The translations under genes and the position numbers were made by a program. A DNA stretch of 56,095 bases from Lachnospiraceae bacterium (GTDB lineage: Bacteria; Bacillota; Clostridia; Lachnospirales; Lachnospiraceae). This document shows, one piece after another, positions 44,364-54,835 of the stretch; position 1 is the stretch's first letter, and the number at the start of each line of letters is the position of its first letter. The stretch spans positions 1 to 56,095 of the forward strand of contig JAILOK010000042.1 of assembly GCA_024690825.1 (NCBI GenBank). Reading direction: 5' to 3'. The notes below the pieces were generated by a model. It was not told the DNA's origin. It ran no database searches and worked only from the letters and a program-made list of their open reading frames with translations.

Positions 44364-45740
44364 ATGATCCACAGGTACAGGAATAACGGCTTCAATATAG
44401 TCCTTGATGTAAATTCCGGAGCCGTGCATGTGGTGGATGATACGGTATATGATCTGATACCGCTCATGGAAGATGATCCGGATATACCGGATGATAAACT
44501 CATCGGAAAGATGGGCCCGGGTGTAGATGCCGGAGATATCCGTGAAGCAGCTTCTGAGATCAGAGAACTTTTCCACGCGGGCACCCTTTTTTCAAAGGAT
44601 GTGTTCGAACCTTATATGGAGAGGTTTACGGCGCAGAAAAGCGAAACGCCCGTGATCAAGGCGCTGTGCCTTCATATAGCCCATGACTGCAACTTAAGAT
44701 GCGCCTACTGCTTTGCGGGAGACGGCGAGTATCATGGCAGGAAGGCGCTGATGAGTTATGAGGTCGGAAAGAAGGCGCTTGACCTTTTGATAAGATCCTC
44801 CGGAAGCAGGGTCAATCTCGAGGTTGATTTTTTCGGCGGAGAACCGACGCTCAATTTTGATGTGGTGAAAAAACTTGTCATGTACGGACGGAGCCGTGAA
44901 AAGGAGTGTAATAAGAAATTCCGGTTCACTCTTACCACCAACGGCCTGCTCCTTGACGATGATATCCTTTCCTTTGCAAACAGTGAGATGGGAAATCTCG
45001 TTCTTTCGATAGACGGCCGCAGACAGGTCAATGACCGGATGCGTCCGACAGCCGGAGGGAAGGGCTCCTATGATGTGATCATGCCGAAGTTTAAAAAGGC
45101 GGCGGCATCAAGGGATCAGACAAACTACTATGTCAGGGGCACATACACGCATTTCAACACGGATTTTGCAAACGATGTGCTGCATCTGCACGATGAAGGC
45201 TTTGAGCAGATATCAGTCGAGCCCGTGGTCAGCGATCCGAAAGAGGAATATGCCATAAAGGAAGAGGATATACCGGTTCTGCTTGAACAGTACGATATCC
45301 TGGCCCGAGAGATAATAAAGAGAAGGAAAGAAGGAAGGTTTATAAACTTTTTCCATTTCATGATCGATCTTGAAGGCGGACCCTGTGTGGCAAAGAGGCT
45401 TTCGGGATGCGGCGCAGGTACGGAATACCTTGCGGTGACGCCTTGGGGAGACCTTTATCCCTGCCATCAGTTTGTGGGAAATGAAGACTTTCTTCTGGGA
45501 AATGTTGACGAGGGCATAAAAAACACAGAACTTGCATCAAAATTTGCCGCCTGCAATGTATATACCAAAAAGGAATGCAGGGACTGTTTTGCGAAGTTTT
45601 ACTGTTCCGGAGGATGCATGGCAAATTCTTTCCATGCATCGAAAGACATAAACGGACATTACGAAACGGGATGTATCTTACAGCGCAAGAGAATTGAGTG
45701 CGCTATCATGATAAAAGCAGCGTTAAGCGAAGAACAATAA
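44364..45740 (+). CDS. scfB: SCIFF thioether maturase, radical SAM/SPASM
   Basis: 458 residues. An N-terminal peptide-recognition domain (about 1-95), the radical SAM cluster CNLRCAYC, the GGEP motif in DFFGGEPTLNF, and a C-terminal SPASM region with its clusters (GCGAGTEY, YPCHQF, CRDCFAKFYCSGGC). It forms the thioether links in the adjacent ScfA. No protease or exporter gene is adjacent, although the Sec subunit secDF follows directly. Confidence 0.96.
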   Translation: MIHRYRNNGFNIVLDVNSGAVHVVDDTVYDLIPLMEDDPDIPDDKLIGKMGPGVDAGDIREAASEIRELFHAGTLFSKDVFEPYMERFTAQKSETPVIKALCLHIAHDCNLRCAYCFAGDGEYHGRKALMSYEVGKKALDLLIRSSGSRVNLEVDFFGGEPTLNFDVVKKLVMYGRSREKECNKKFRFTLTTNGLLLDDDILSFANSEMGNLVLSIDGRRQVNDRMRPTAGGKGSYDVIMPKFKKAAASRDQTNYYVRGTYTHFNTDFANDVLHLHDEGFEQISVEPVVSDPKEEYAIKEEDIPVLLEQYDILAREIIKRRKEGRFINFFHFMIDLEGGPCVAKRLSGCGAGTEYLAVTPWGDLYPCHQFVGNEDFLLGNVDEGIKNTELASKFAACNVYTKKECRDCFAKFYCSGGCMANSFHASKDINGHYETGCILQRKRIECAIMIKAALSEEQ

Positions 45741-45770
45741 AGAAAGAAGAGAAACAGGAGAGCAATTATT

Positions 45771-48062
45771 ATGAAAAAATCGACATCGGCTATTTTGTTG
45801 GTAATCCTTTTGGCAGTGGTAGGAGCTTTGGCGTATCCCTCCTATCTGATCGTGCGGGATACGATGAACACGCCCGGACAGGGTAATTCGATCAAACTAG
45901 GACTTGACCTTGCCGGCGGTGTGAGCATAAAGTATCAGGCTACCGGAGAAAAGGCTCCTTCGACTGAAGACATGGCAGATACGATCTACAAGCTTCAGCA
46001 GAGGGTTGACGGATATTCGACCGAGGCGCTGGTCTATCAGGAAGGCAGCGACCGTATCAATATCGAGATCCCCGGTGTCAGCGATGCAAACGAGATCCTT
46101 GAAGAACTCGGAAAGCCCGGATCACTGTACTTCATATCACAGACAGACAGTGAAGGAAATGAAAACTACGAATTCAACGGTCTGACCTATGATCTGACAA
46201 AGAGCATCAAAGAACTTGAGGAAGACGGTTCGATAGTCTGCAGCGGAACGGATGTCATTTCTTCAGAGGCAGGTTCCATCAACAAAAACGGACAGAGAGA
46301 ATATGTAGTCAACCTCACATTCAACGAAGCGGGCACCAAGGCTTTTGCCGATGCAACGACAAAGGCATATTCAAAGGGAGAGACCATAGGTATTTATTAT
46401 GATGATGCTTTCGCATCCGTTCCTGTGGTAAACGAGCCCATCACCGGCGGACAGTGCCAGATCTCCGGACAGGATGATTATGAAGAAGCAAAGAGACTTG
46501 CTTCCACGATCAGGATCGGTGGTCTTAAGGTTGAGCTGGAAGAGCTTTCATCATCGGTAGTCGGCGCTCAGCTCGGATCCAAAGCGATCCAGACCTCGCT
46601 TCTTGCAGCAGGTATCGGCATCGGCGTCATCATCCTTTTCATGATCGTCATTTACTGGATAGCAGGTGTATCTGCATCTTTGGCACTCATTGCCTACACA
46701 GAGATAGTCATCTGTCTCCTGGGTGCTTTTTCGATCACTCTTACCCTTCCGGGTATCGCAGGTATCATCCTTTCAATAGGTATGGCGGTTGATGCGAACG
46801 TGATCATCTTTGCCCGTATCAGGGAAGAGATCGCAGAAGAAAAGGAAGTGGGCGCTTCCATAAAGCAGGGCTACAGTAAGGCGCTGTCGGCCATCATCGA
46901 CGGAAATGTGACAACTCTTATCGCTGCGGCGATACTTGGAATAAGAGGAACAGGTACGGTAAAGGGCTTTGCGGTTACGCTGGCTTTGGGTATCGTGATC
47001 TCGCTTTTCACCGCCCTGGTAGTTACAAGGCTCTTCATGAACTCACTCTACGGACTCGGCTTAAAGGATGCGAAATTCTACGGTAAGGCAAAGGCAAGAA
47101 AACCTATAAATATCACCGGAAAGAAGGCTGTATATTTTGTCATATCGATCATCCTTGTTATTTCGGGCCCCATATTCATGGCAAAGAATGCTTCATCCAT
47201 CGGACATATCTTAAACTTCTCACAGGAATTCCTCGGAGGAACATCATCTACAGTAGATCTTGGAAAGGATTATACCGTGGAGGAACTTGAGAACGGAGTC
47301 GGAGCTGCAGTTGCAAAGGTAAATGACGGCAATGCGCCTCTTATCTCAAAGGTTGCCGGCACGACACAGGTCGTTATCAAAACAAAGACCTTGAGCCTTG
47401 AAGAGAGAGAACAGTTCGACGAGATACTTGAAAATGATTTCAATGTATCCGAGGATGATATCCAGATGGAGACCATTTCATCCACCATCAGTTCCGAAAT
47501 GCAGAGGGATGCGGTACTTGCAAGTGTCATCGCCCTCCTGTGCATGCTGGTATATATCTGGTTCAGATTTAAGGATGTCCGTTTCGGCGCGGCTTCTGTT
47601 ATCGCTCTTTTACATGATGCCCTCGTTGTAGTCGCCTGCTACGCCATCACTCAGATATCGGTCGGAGGAACATTCATAGCATGCGTGCTTACCATTATCG
47701 GTTACTCGATCAATGCGACCATAGTCATCTTTGACCGTATCAGGGAGAACCTTAAGCTCATGGGCAAGAGCAGCCTTGATGAGGTTGTGAATACTTCCAT
47801 CACACAGACACTTTCAAGATCGGTGTTCACATCGCTCACAACATTTATCACGGTATTCTTCCTGTATCTGCTCGGAGTATCTTCGATCAAGGATTTTGCT
47901 CTGCCTTTGATGGTAGGTGTTGTCTGCGGTACTTATTCATCGGTATTCCTTGCAGGAAGCATCTGGTTTGTCTTAAGGACAAAAATAGCGTCAAAGAAGG
48001 CTGCTGCGGAGCCGGTTAAGGCACAGGAAAACAAATCAAACAAAAAGGGAAAGAAAAAGTAA
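45771..48062 (+). CDS. secDF: Protein translocase SecD/SecF fusion
   Basis: 763 residues. The SecD half has an N-terminal membrane helix, the D-motif KLGLDLAGGVSI, a periplasmic-type domain and five helices with IAGIILSIGMAVDANVIIFARIREE. The SecF half begins near 440 and has the matching LTIIGYSINATIVIFDRIRENL. It pulls exported chains through SecYEG using the proton or sodium gradient. Fused SecDF is usual in Firmicutes. The end is Lys-rich. A terminator follows. Confidence 0.97.
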   Translation: MKKSTSAILLVILLAVVGALAYPSYLIVRDTMNTPGQGNSIKLGLDLAGGVSIKYQATGEKAPSTEDMADTIYKLQQRVDGYSTEALVYQEGSDRINIEIPGVSDANEILEELGKPGSLYFISQTDSEGNENYEFNGLTYDLTKSIKELEEDGSIVCSGTDVISSEAGSINKNGQREYVVNLTFNEAGTKAFADATTKAYSKGETIGIYYDDAFASVPVVNEPITGGQCQISGQDDYEEAKRLASTIRIGGLKVELEELSSSVVGAQLGSKAIQTSLLAAGIGIGVIILFMIVIYWIAGVSASLALIAYTEIVICLLGAFSITLTLPGIAGIILSIGMAVDANVIIFARIREEIAEEKEVGASIKQGYSKALSAIIDGNVTTLIAAAILGIRGTGTVKGFAVTLALGIVISLFTALVVTRLFMNSLYGLGLKDAKFYGKAKARKPINITGKKAVYFVISIILVISGPIFMAKNASSIGHILNFSQEFLGGTSSTVDLGKDYTVEELENGVGAAVAKVNDGNAPLISKVAGTTQVVIKTKTLSLEEREQFDEILENDFNVSEDDIQMETISSTISSEMQRDAVLASVIALLCMLVYIWFRFKDVRFGAASVIALLHDALVVVACYAITQISVGGTFIACVLTIIGYSINATIVIFDRIRENLKLMGKSSLDEVVNTSITQTLSRSVFTSLTTFITVFFLYLLGVSSIKDFALPLMVGVVCGTYSSVFLAGSIWFVLRTKIASKKAAAEPVKAQENKSNKKGKKK

Positions 48063-48078
48063 TAAAAACGGGTTTAGG

Positions 48079-48112
48079 GAGCCGGCTGTATTAAAGCCGG
48101 CTCTTTCGTTTC
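48079..48112 (+). terminator. Rho-independent terminator of secDF
   Basis: GAGCCGGCT at 48079-48087 pairs with AGCCGGCTC at 48095-48103 around GTATTAA, followed by TTTCGTTTC. Confidence 0.88.
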
Positions 48113-48136
48113 AGTAAGCGAAGAAGAAAAAGGCCG

Positions 48137-49858
48137 ATGAGCGTAAAAGAACAGTGGTTTGAAAAAAGAATAGGGGGAGATTACAGGGCGCTGGCTGCGG
48201 AATATTCCTTAAGCCCCGTGACGGCAAGGCTTCTTGCAAACAGAGGTATAAAGGGCATTGATGCCGTGACGGAATATTTCAGCGAAGATCTAAAGGGTGT
48301 CAATGCCTATGAGGATCTGCCCGATCAGGAAAAAGCCGTATCCCTTATCATAAAAAAGATATCGGAAAAAAAGAAAATGAGGGTCATCGGCGACTATGAT
48401 ATAGACGGAGTCTGTGCTGCATATATACTCACATCGGCCATAAGAAAGGCGGGAGGAGATGTTGATCACAGGATCCCCCACAGAGTCAATGACGGTTACG
48501 GATTAAACGACCGGCTTGTGAGGGAAGCCTTTGATGACGGCACGGATACGATAATAACCTGCGATAACGGGATATCGGCGATATCACAGGCAAAGCTTGC
48601 AAAAGAACTGGGGATGGATATGATCATAACCGATCACCACGAGATCCCCTTTCATACAGAAGATGAAAAGGTGGTCTATGACATCCCGGAAGCGGATGCC
48701 GTGGTCGACCCCAAACTTCCCGGCAGCAGATACGGATACACTGATATATGCGGCGCGGTTGTCGCCTATAAACTCATGCTCGCGCTTTTTGACAGGATGG
48801 GAATAGACAGCGGCAGCCTTGAGGATCTCATCGAGATCGCGGCTTTTGCGACCATAGGCGATGTGATGCCGTTGACGGGTGAAAACAGGAGACTGGTCAG
48901 CGTGGGCCTGAAAAGACTCTCTGAGACCTCAAATCCGGGTCTTAAGGCGCTCATTTCAGAACAGGGGATAGAAGGCAAAAAGATATCCGTATATCATGTG
49001 GGCTTCGTTCTCGGTCCCTGCATCAACGCGACCGGAAGGCTTGACAGCGCGGAAAAGGCCCTGCAGCTGCTTTTTGAGACGGATGAGGAAAAAGCAAAGG
49101 AATATGCCCATACGCTTGTCGTCATGAATGCTGAAAGAAAGGAAATGACCGAGACAGCCTGCAGGGAGGCGGTAAGGACAGCTGAACTTTCCGAATATCA
49201 AAAGGACAGGGTGCTTGTCATCTATATGCCGGATGTACATGAAAGCATCGCGGGGATAGTGGCCGGCAAGGTCCGTGAAAAGACGGGAAAACCCTGCTTT
49301 GTGCTTACAAAAAGCGGTGACTTTGTAAAAGGCTCGGGAAGATCCATAGAAGAGTATGATATGTACAGGGCAATGAACGAAGCGGGAGGCCTTCTGACAA
49401 AGTTTGGCGGACACAGGATGGCCGGCGGTCTTTCAATGCCTGAGGATAATGTCTTACCGTTCAGGAAACGCGTAAATGAGAACTGTACCCTGACGGAAGA
49501 TGATATAATTCAAAAGATACGTTTTGATATGGTGCTCCCGTTTGCCTATGCCGGCACGGATCTTGTATCAGAGATCGAAAAACTCGAACCCTTCGGGACA
49601 GGCAATCCCGGACCGCTTTTTGCGGCAGCAAATGTAAAGGTATCATCCGTCCGCATTGTAGGCAGGAAAAAGAATGTCCTGACAGCAAGGGTGACAGACG
49701 AGGCAGGGACAGTGAAAGATGCGGTATTTTTCGGTGATGTGGAGGAATTTAAGGATTACTGCGAAGGACACGAAAAGATAAGCATACTTTACAATATAAA
49801 GACGGACGAGTATAAAGGCACGGAGAAGGCCGTTATAACCATCTCACACTACAGGTAA
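48137..49858 (+). CDS. recJ: Single-stranded-DNA-specific exonuclease RecJ
   Basis: 573 residues of the DHH/DHHA1 family. Metal-binding motifs are VIGDYDIDGVCAAYIL, ITCDNGISA and ITDHHEIP, the DHHA1 part has GSGRS and GGHRMAGG, and the C-terminal OB-like domain binds DNA. It degrades single strands 5' to 3' in recombination and mismatch or base-excision repair. It begins the run recJ-murE-priA-def-fmt-rsmB. Confidence 0.95.
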   Translation: MSVKEQWFEKRIGGDYRALAAEYSLSPVTARLLANRGIKGIDAVTEYFSEDLKGVNAYEDLPDQEKAVSLIIKKISEKKKMRVIGDYDIDGVCAAYILTSAIRKAGGDVDHRIPHRVNDGYGLNDRLVREAFDDGTDTIITCDNGISAISQAKLAKELGMDMIITDHHEIPFHTEDEKVVYDIPEADAVVDPKLPGSRYGYTDICGAVVAYKLMLALFDRMGIDSGSLEDLIEIAAFATIGDVMPLTGENRRLVSVGLKRLSETSNPGLKALISEQGIEGKKISVYHVGFVLGPCINATGRLDSAEKALQLLFETDEEKAKEYAHTLVVMNAERKEMTETACREAVRTAELSEYQKDRVLVIYMPDVHESIAGIVAGKVREKTGKPCFVLTKSGDFVKGSGRSIEEYDMYRAMNEAGGLLTKFGGHRMAGGLSMPEDNVLPFRKRVNENCTLTEDDIIQKIRFDMVLPFAYAGTDLVSEIEKLEPFGTGNPGPLFAAANVKVSSVRIVGRKKNVLTARVTDEAGTVKDAVFFGDVEEFKDYCEGHEKISILYNIKTDEYKGTEKAVITISHYR

Positions 49859-49871
49859 GAGGAGGAAAGGA

Positions 49872-51341
49872 ATGAAGCTTTTATCAGACCTTTTAAAAGA
49901 TCTTGAATATGAGGCGTCGGGAGAACCGGTGGAAGGCAGACAGATCGACAGGCTCATCTTTGATTCGAGGAAGCTTTCAAAGGACTGCATCTTCGTATGC
50001 ATCACAGGCGCTAATTTTGACGGACATGATTTTGCAAGCGAAGCAGCAAGGATGAAGGCTTCGGCGATCGTTATCGAAAAGGATGTGCTCCTTCCCGAAG
50101 ATAATTCGCTCTGCATTATCAGGGTTGCCGATACAAGGCGCGCTCTGGCTCTCCTTTCGGCGGCATATTTTGACCATCCGGCAGAAAAATTAAAGACGAT
50201 AGGCGTGACGGGGACAAAGGGAAAGACGACCACCACCTACCTCATAAAACACATGCTTGAAAGCGCGGGACACAAGGTCGGTCTTGTGGGCACCATAGAA
50301 ACGATAATCGGAAGCGAGCATATACCTTCAAAAAATACAACTCCCGAATCCTATACCCTTCAGCAGTATTTTTCGGAAATGGTAACCCTGGGAATAGATA
50401 CTGTTGTAATGGAGGTGAGCTCCCAGGCACTTATGATGCACAGGACCGACGGATTTGTCTTTGACCTGGGTGTATTTACGAACATCAGCCCGGATCATAT
50501 CGGACCCAACGAACACAGTGACTTTGACGATTATCTTCACTGCAAAAGCCTGCTTTTCAGAAACTGCGTGACGGGTATCTTAAACGGCGATGATGAGCAT
50601 CTGGACGGCATCTTAAAGGATCATACCTGTACGGTGGAAACTTTCGGACTTTCAAAAAAGAATGACTTAAGAGCGGAAAATGTCGAATTGATCAACAACG
50701 GCAACACTCTGGGAGTAGGTTTTGATGTGAAGGGGCTTATGGAATTTAAGGCTGTATCATCCTTCCCGGGAAGATTTTCCGTATATAATGCTCTGTGCGC
50801 TATAGCAGTATGCAGGCATTTTGATGTCAGCACCGCTGATATGTGCGATGCGCTCAAAAATGCGAAAGTAAAAGGAAGGATAGAGATGGTCCCCATGCCC
50901 GCAAACTTCATACTCATGATAGATTATGCCCACAATGCCATGGCCCTTGAAAGCCTGCTTACCACCCTGCGTGAATACGAACCGGGAAGACTTGTCTGTC
51001 TGTTCGGCTGCGGCGGCAACAGATCAAAATTGCGCAGGTTTGAGATGGGAGAGGTCAGCGGAAAACTGTCGGATCTGACCATAATCACATCTGACAATCC
51101 ACGCTTTGAGGAACCGCAGGACATAATGGATGACATAGAGACAGGCATCAAAAAGACCGACGGCAGATACATAATGATCATTGACCGGAAAGAGGCGATA
51201 GCCTATGCCATAAATCATGCCTGCGACGGTGATGTGATAGTGCTTGCCGGAAAAGGCCATGAGGACTATCAGGAGATACGCGGCAATAAGTATCCCATGG
51301 ATGAGAGGGAGATAATAAAGGGGATCCTTTCGGGATCATAA
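49872..51341 (+). CDS. murE: UDP-N-acetylmuramoyl-tripeptide synthetase, meso-diaminopimelate type
   Basis: 489 residues. The Mur ligase ATP loop is GVTGTKGKTTTTYLI, and the carbamylated-lysine region and C-terminal domain are present. The motif DNPR at 408-411 specifies meso-diaminopimelate rather than lysine, so the wall should be of the A1-gamma type. It fits with lysA in the window. GAGGAGGAAAGG upstream of the ATG is a strong site; 13 bases separate it from recJ. Confidence 0.96.
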   Translation: MKLLSDLLKDLEYEASGEPVEGRQIDRLIFDSRKLSKDCIFVCITGANFDGHDFASEAARMKASAIVIEKDVLLPEDNSLCIIRVADTRRALALLSAAYFDHPAEKLKTIGVTGTKGKTTTTYLIKHMLESAGHKVGLVGTIETIIGSEHIPSKNTTPESYTLQQYFSEMVTLGIDTVVMEVSSQALMMHRTDGFVFDLGVFTNISPDHIGPNEHSDFDDYLHCKSLLFRNCVTGILNGDDEHLDGILKDHTCTVETFGLSKKNDLRAENVELINNGNTLGVGFDVKGLMEFKAVSSFPGRFSVYNALCAIAVCRHFDVSTADMCDALKNAKVKGRIEMVPMPANFILMIDYAHNAMALESLLTTLREYEPGRLVCLFGCGGNRSKLRRFEMGEVSGKLSDLTIITSDNPRFEEPQDIMDDIETGIKKTDGRYIMIIDRKEAIAYAINHACDGDVIVLAGKGHEDYQEIRGNKYPMDEREIIKGILSGS

Positions 51342-51373
51342 CGGGAACCGGACATTAAAAAGGTTACTTTAAG

Positions 51374-53365
51374 TTGAAAAGATACGCTGATGTCATAGTG
51401 GAAATTTCACATGAAAAGCTGGACCGCACCTTCCAGTACAGGATACCTGAAAAACTTGCAGACGAGGTTAAACTTGGAAGCCGCGTGACTGCTCCCTTCG
51501 GAAACGGAGGCAGACTGATATCCGGATATGTGGTGGGCATCTCCGATAAGTCCGTGATCGAAGAGGAGAAGATTAAGGATATCATGGAGGTCACTTTTTC
51601 GGAAGAGTCCGAGAGGTCGACCGATGTGCTTTTGGAACTTGCGGCGTGGATGAAGGAAAGGTACGGGGGCACAATGATAAATGCCCTCAGGTGCGTGCTT
51701 CCGATAAAAGCTCCCGTAAGAAAGACAAAGACTAAGGATGATATAATACTTGAAAAGACGGGAACCCGTATAACGGGATTAAGCCCCGGACAGACGGAAA
51801 TAATAAATACATTCAAAAGATCCTATGAAAGCGGAGACAGGACCCCGATGCTTATCTTCGGGGTTACGGGTTCCGGAAAGACGGAAGTATACATAGATAT
51901 GATCGAAGAGGTCGTAAAGAGCGGGAAGCAGGCAATAATGCTGATACCCGAGATCGCGCTGACAAGACAGACAGCTATGAGATTTTATGACCGCTTCGGT
52001 GACAGAGTATCATATCTTCATTCCAGACTGTCAAAGGGTGAGAGATACGACAGATTTCAGAAGGCAAAGAACGGTCAGATAGATGTAATGATAGGTCCGA
52101 GGTCTGCGCTGTTCACGCCGTTTCCGGATCCGGGCATAGTGGTTATGGATGAGGAGCATGACAACAGCTACCGTTCCGAATCCATGCCTAAATATAATAC
52201 GAGAGAAACGGCCGAGAAGCTGTGTTCCCTTACCGGAGCCGCCTTTGTAATGGGATCCGCCACACCTTCCATTGATGCTTTCTGTTTAGCCCAAAGCGGG
52301 AAATACAGGCTTTTAAGACTCCCTGAAAGAGTATCGGGCAGACTGCCGAAGGTTGTGATCAAGGACATGAGGCAGGAACTTCAAAACGGAAACAGATCCA
52401 TGTTTTCCGAAGAACTTAAAAACCTCATGGAAGACAGGCTCAAAAAGCATGAACAGATTATGCTTTTTCTGAACAGAAGGGGATATGCAGGCTTTGTGAG
52501 CTGCAGAAAATGCGGTTTCGTATATAAGTGTCCGCACTGCGATGTTTCACTGATACATCACAGAAACGGAAAACTGATCTGCCATTACTGCGGGCATGAA
52601 GAGGAAATGAAAAAAACATGTCCGTCATGCGGTTCGAAATATATAGGAGGCATGAGGGCAGGCACCGAACAGGTGGAATCAAAGCTAACGGAGCTTTTTC
52701 CGAAAGTCAGGGTTCTGCGCATGGATATGGACACCACGAGAAAGAAGGGGGATTACGAAAGGATCCTGAAAGCTTTCTCGGAGCATAAGGCGGATATACT
52801 CATCGGCACTCAGATGATAGTAAAGGGACATGATTTTGCCGATGTCACCCTGGTGGGAATACTTGCCGCGGATCTTTCACTTCATATAAGCGATTTCAGG
52901 GCGGGAGAGAGAACCTTCGAGCTTCTGACCCAGGCAGCGGGAAGAGCCGGCAGGGCAAAGGATGACGGCATGGTGGTGATCCAGACCTATGATCCCGAAA
53001 ACCCGGCAGTGAAGCTTGCGGCAGCACAGGATTACGAAGGCTTTTATTCCGAAGAGGCGTCCTACAGGCAGCTTTGCGGGTATCCTCCGTTCATGCATAT
53101 GATGACAGTGACGGTGCTTGATGAAGACAGGCAGTCGGCTGAAGATTTCATACAAAAGTGCGCGGATGCGGTAAAGGGCGAGGGGATCTTTGCAGTAGGC
53201 CCCGCCGATGCGGTCATATCGAAGATAAAAGATGTTTACAGGAAATGCTTTTTTGTAAAGAGTATGGATCATGATAAACTGATATCCGTAAAGGACGAGA
53301 TAGAAAAGATAAAAGAGGATGATGAAAATTTTAAGGGCAGAATGGAGATAGATTTCAATGTCTGA
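51374..53365 (+). CDS. priA: Primosomal protein N' (replication restart helicase PriA)
   Basis: 663 residues. The N-terminal DNA-binding domain (about 1-100), helicase loop FGVTGSGKTEVYI, DEEHDNSYRSE (DEAH-type box), and eight zinc cysteines (CRKCG, CPHC, CHYCG, CPSCG). It reloads the replicative helicase at stalled forks. The start is TTG giving MKRYADVIVEI as in homologues; its ribosome binding site is weak (AAAGG), so translation may depend on the upstream gene. Confidence 0.96.
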   Translation: MKRYADVIVEISHEKLDRTFQYRIPEKLADEVKLGSRVTAPFGNGGRLISGYVVGISDKSVIEEEKIKDIMEVTFSEESERSTDVLLELAAWMKERYGGTMINALRCVLPIKAPVRKTKTKDDIILEKTGTRITGLSPGQTEIINTFKRSYESGDRTPMLIFGVTGSGKTEVYIDMIEEVVKSGKQAIMLIPEIALTRQTAMRFYDRFGDRVSYLHSRLSKGERYDRFQKAKNGQIDVMIGPRSALFTPFPDPGIVVMDEEHDNSYRSESMPKYNTRETAEKLCSLTGAAFVMGSATPSIDAFCLAQSGKYRLLRLPERVSGRLPKVVIKDMRQELQNGNRSMFSEELKNLMEDRLKKHEQIMLFLNRRGYAGFVSCRKCGFVYKCPHCDVSLIHHRNGKLICHYCGHEEEMKKTCPSCGSKYIGGMRAGTEQVESKLTELFPKVRVLRMDMDTTRKKGDYERILKAFSEHKADILIGTQMIVKGHDFADVTLVGILAADLSLHISDFRAGERTFELLTQAAGRAGRAKDDGMVVIQTYDPENPAVKLAAAQDYEGFYSEEASYRQLCGYPPFMHMMTVTVLDEDRQSAEDFIQKCADAVKGEGIFAVGPADAVISKIKDVYRKCFFVKSMDHDKLISVKDEIEKIKEDDENFKGRMEIDFNV

Positions 53366-53380
53366 AAGGAGTGTAAAACA

Positions 53381-53899
53381 TTGGCTGTAAGAAATATCAG
53401 AGAGATTGGAGACGAGATCCTTCTTAAAAAAGCAAAAGAGGTCACAAAGATCAATGAACGAACGGAAGAACTGATCGACGATATGATCGAGACCATGTAC
53501 GAAGCAAACGGGGTGGGACTTGCCGCTCCTCAGGTGGGCGTCCTGAAGCGGATAGTAGTGATCGATACCTCGACGGATGAAGAGGAGGACGGACTTCTGG
53601 TCCTTATCAATCCCGTGATCACGGATACTGAGGGCGAACAGAGAGGCAGTGAAGGATGCCTTTCGGTTCCGGGCAAGACCGGGATAGTGACAAGACCGGA
53701 AAAGGTCACGGTAAAATTCTTCGACAGGGATATGAATGAACAGACACTTGAAGCGGAGGGCCTGCTTGCGCGTGCCGTCTGTCATGAGTGCGATCATCTC
53801 GAAGGAAAGCTCTATGTTGAGCTGGTTGAAGGCGAGCTTATGGATGTAAACAGCCTGAAAAAAGATGAAGATGAAGAAGAAAACGGGGAAGAAGCATAG
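53381..53899 (+). CDS. def: Peptide deformylase
   Basis: 172 residues with the three metal-site motifs: GVGLAAPQVG, EGCLSVPG and HECDHLEG. It removes the formyl group from new N-termini. The start is TTG with GAAAGGAG nine bases upstream. The C-terminal tail is acidic (KKDEDEEENGEEA). It directly precedes fmt, the enzyme that adds the formyl group to Met-tRNA. Confidence 0.97.
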   Translation: MAVRNIREIGDEILLKKAKEVTKINERTEELIDDMIETMYEANGVGLAAPQVGVLKRIVVIDTSTDEEEDGLLVLINPVITDTEGEQRGSEGCLSVPGKTGIVTRPEKVTVKFFDRDMNEQTLEAEGLLARAVCHECDHLEGKLYVELVEGELMDVNSLKKDEDEEENGEEA

Positions 53900-53902
53900 G
53901 AT

Positions 53903-54835
53903 ATGAAGATAGTATTTATGGGAACTCCCGATTTTTCGGTGGGCATAATAAATGCGCTAAAGCATTCAAGGCATGAGGTCGTCATGGCCGTTACCCAGCC
54001 TGACAGGCCTAAAGGACGGAGCGGTAAGCTTGTGCCCTGTCCGGTCAAGGAATATGCTGTAAAAGAAGGAATAAAGGTGTATCAGTGCGAAAAGATAAGA
54101 GATGGCGGATCCGTGGAGGTATTAAAGTCCTGCGGGGCCGACATCTTTGTCGTTGCGGCATTCGGTCAGATATTGTCGGAAGAGATACTTAATATGCCGC
54201 GGTACGGCTGCATCAATGTCCACGCTTCCCTTCTTCCGAAATACAGGGGAGCTTCGCCCATACAGCAGGCAATACTTGACGGTGAAAAGGTGACGGGCGT
54301 CACCATAATGCAGATGGATAAGGGACTTGATACGGGAGATATACTGATCTCCGAAGAAGTTGCCATAGATGAAAAGGAGACCGGAGGCAGCCTCTTTGAA
54401 AAACTTGAAGCGGCCGGCAGCTCTCTTATAATCAGGGCGCTCGACGGTTTGGAAAAGGGAGAACTTAAACCACGCAGACAGGATGAAAGCATGTCTTCCT
54501 ACGCGGGAATGATAAAAAAGGAAAGAGGAAAGATAGATTTTGCAGGCAGGGCGGAAGATATAGAAAGACTTGTCAGGGCTTTCGACCCCTGGCCGAGCGC
54601 ATGGACCTGCCTCTGGGGCAGGACCTTAAAGATCTGGAAAGCCGATGTGGTCGAGAACCCGGGCCGGGAAAAGCCCGGAACCGTCATAGGTGTTGAAAAG
54701 GATTCATTTACTGTTGCCTGCGCTGAGGGCGCGCTTAAAGTAATAGAACTCCAGTATGAAGGCAAAAAGAGGATGAACACCAAAGATTTCCTGCTGGGAA
54801 ATGATCTGAAGGAAGGAGAGGCCCTGGGATCATGA
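53903..54835 (+). CDS. fmt: Methionyl-tRNA formyltransferase
   Basis: 310 residues. N-terminal Rossmann domain MKIVFMGTPDFSVGIINAL, folate-site motif INVHASLLPKYRGASPIQ, then GVTIMQMDKGLDTGDIL; C-terminal OB-like tRNA domain. It formylates initiator Met-tRNA. It starts three bases after def and its stop overlaps the rsmB start (ATGA). Confidence 0.97.
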   Translation: MKIVFMGTPDFSVGIINALKHSRHEVVMAVTQPDRPKGRSGKLVPCPVKEYAVKEGIKVYQCEKIRDGGSVEVLKSCGADIFVVAAFGQILSEEILNMPRYGCINVHASLLPKYRGASPIQQAILDGEKVTGVTIMQMDKGLDTGDILISEEVAIDEKETGGSLFEKLEAAGSSLIIRALDGLEKGELKPRRQDESMSSYAGMIKKERGKIDFAGRAEDIERLVRAFDPWPSAWTCLWGRTLKIWKADVVENPGREKPGTVIGVEKDSFTVACAEGALKVIELQYEGKKRMNTKDFLLGNDLKEGEALGS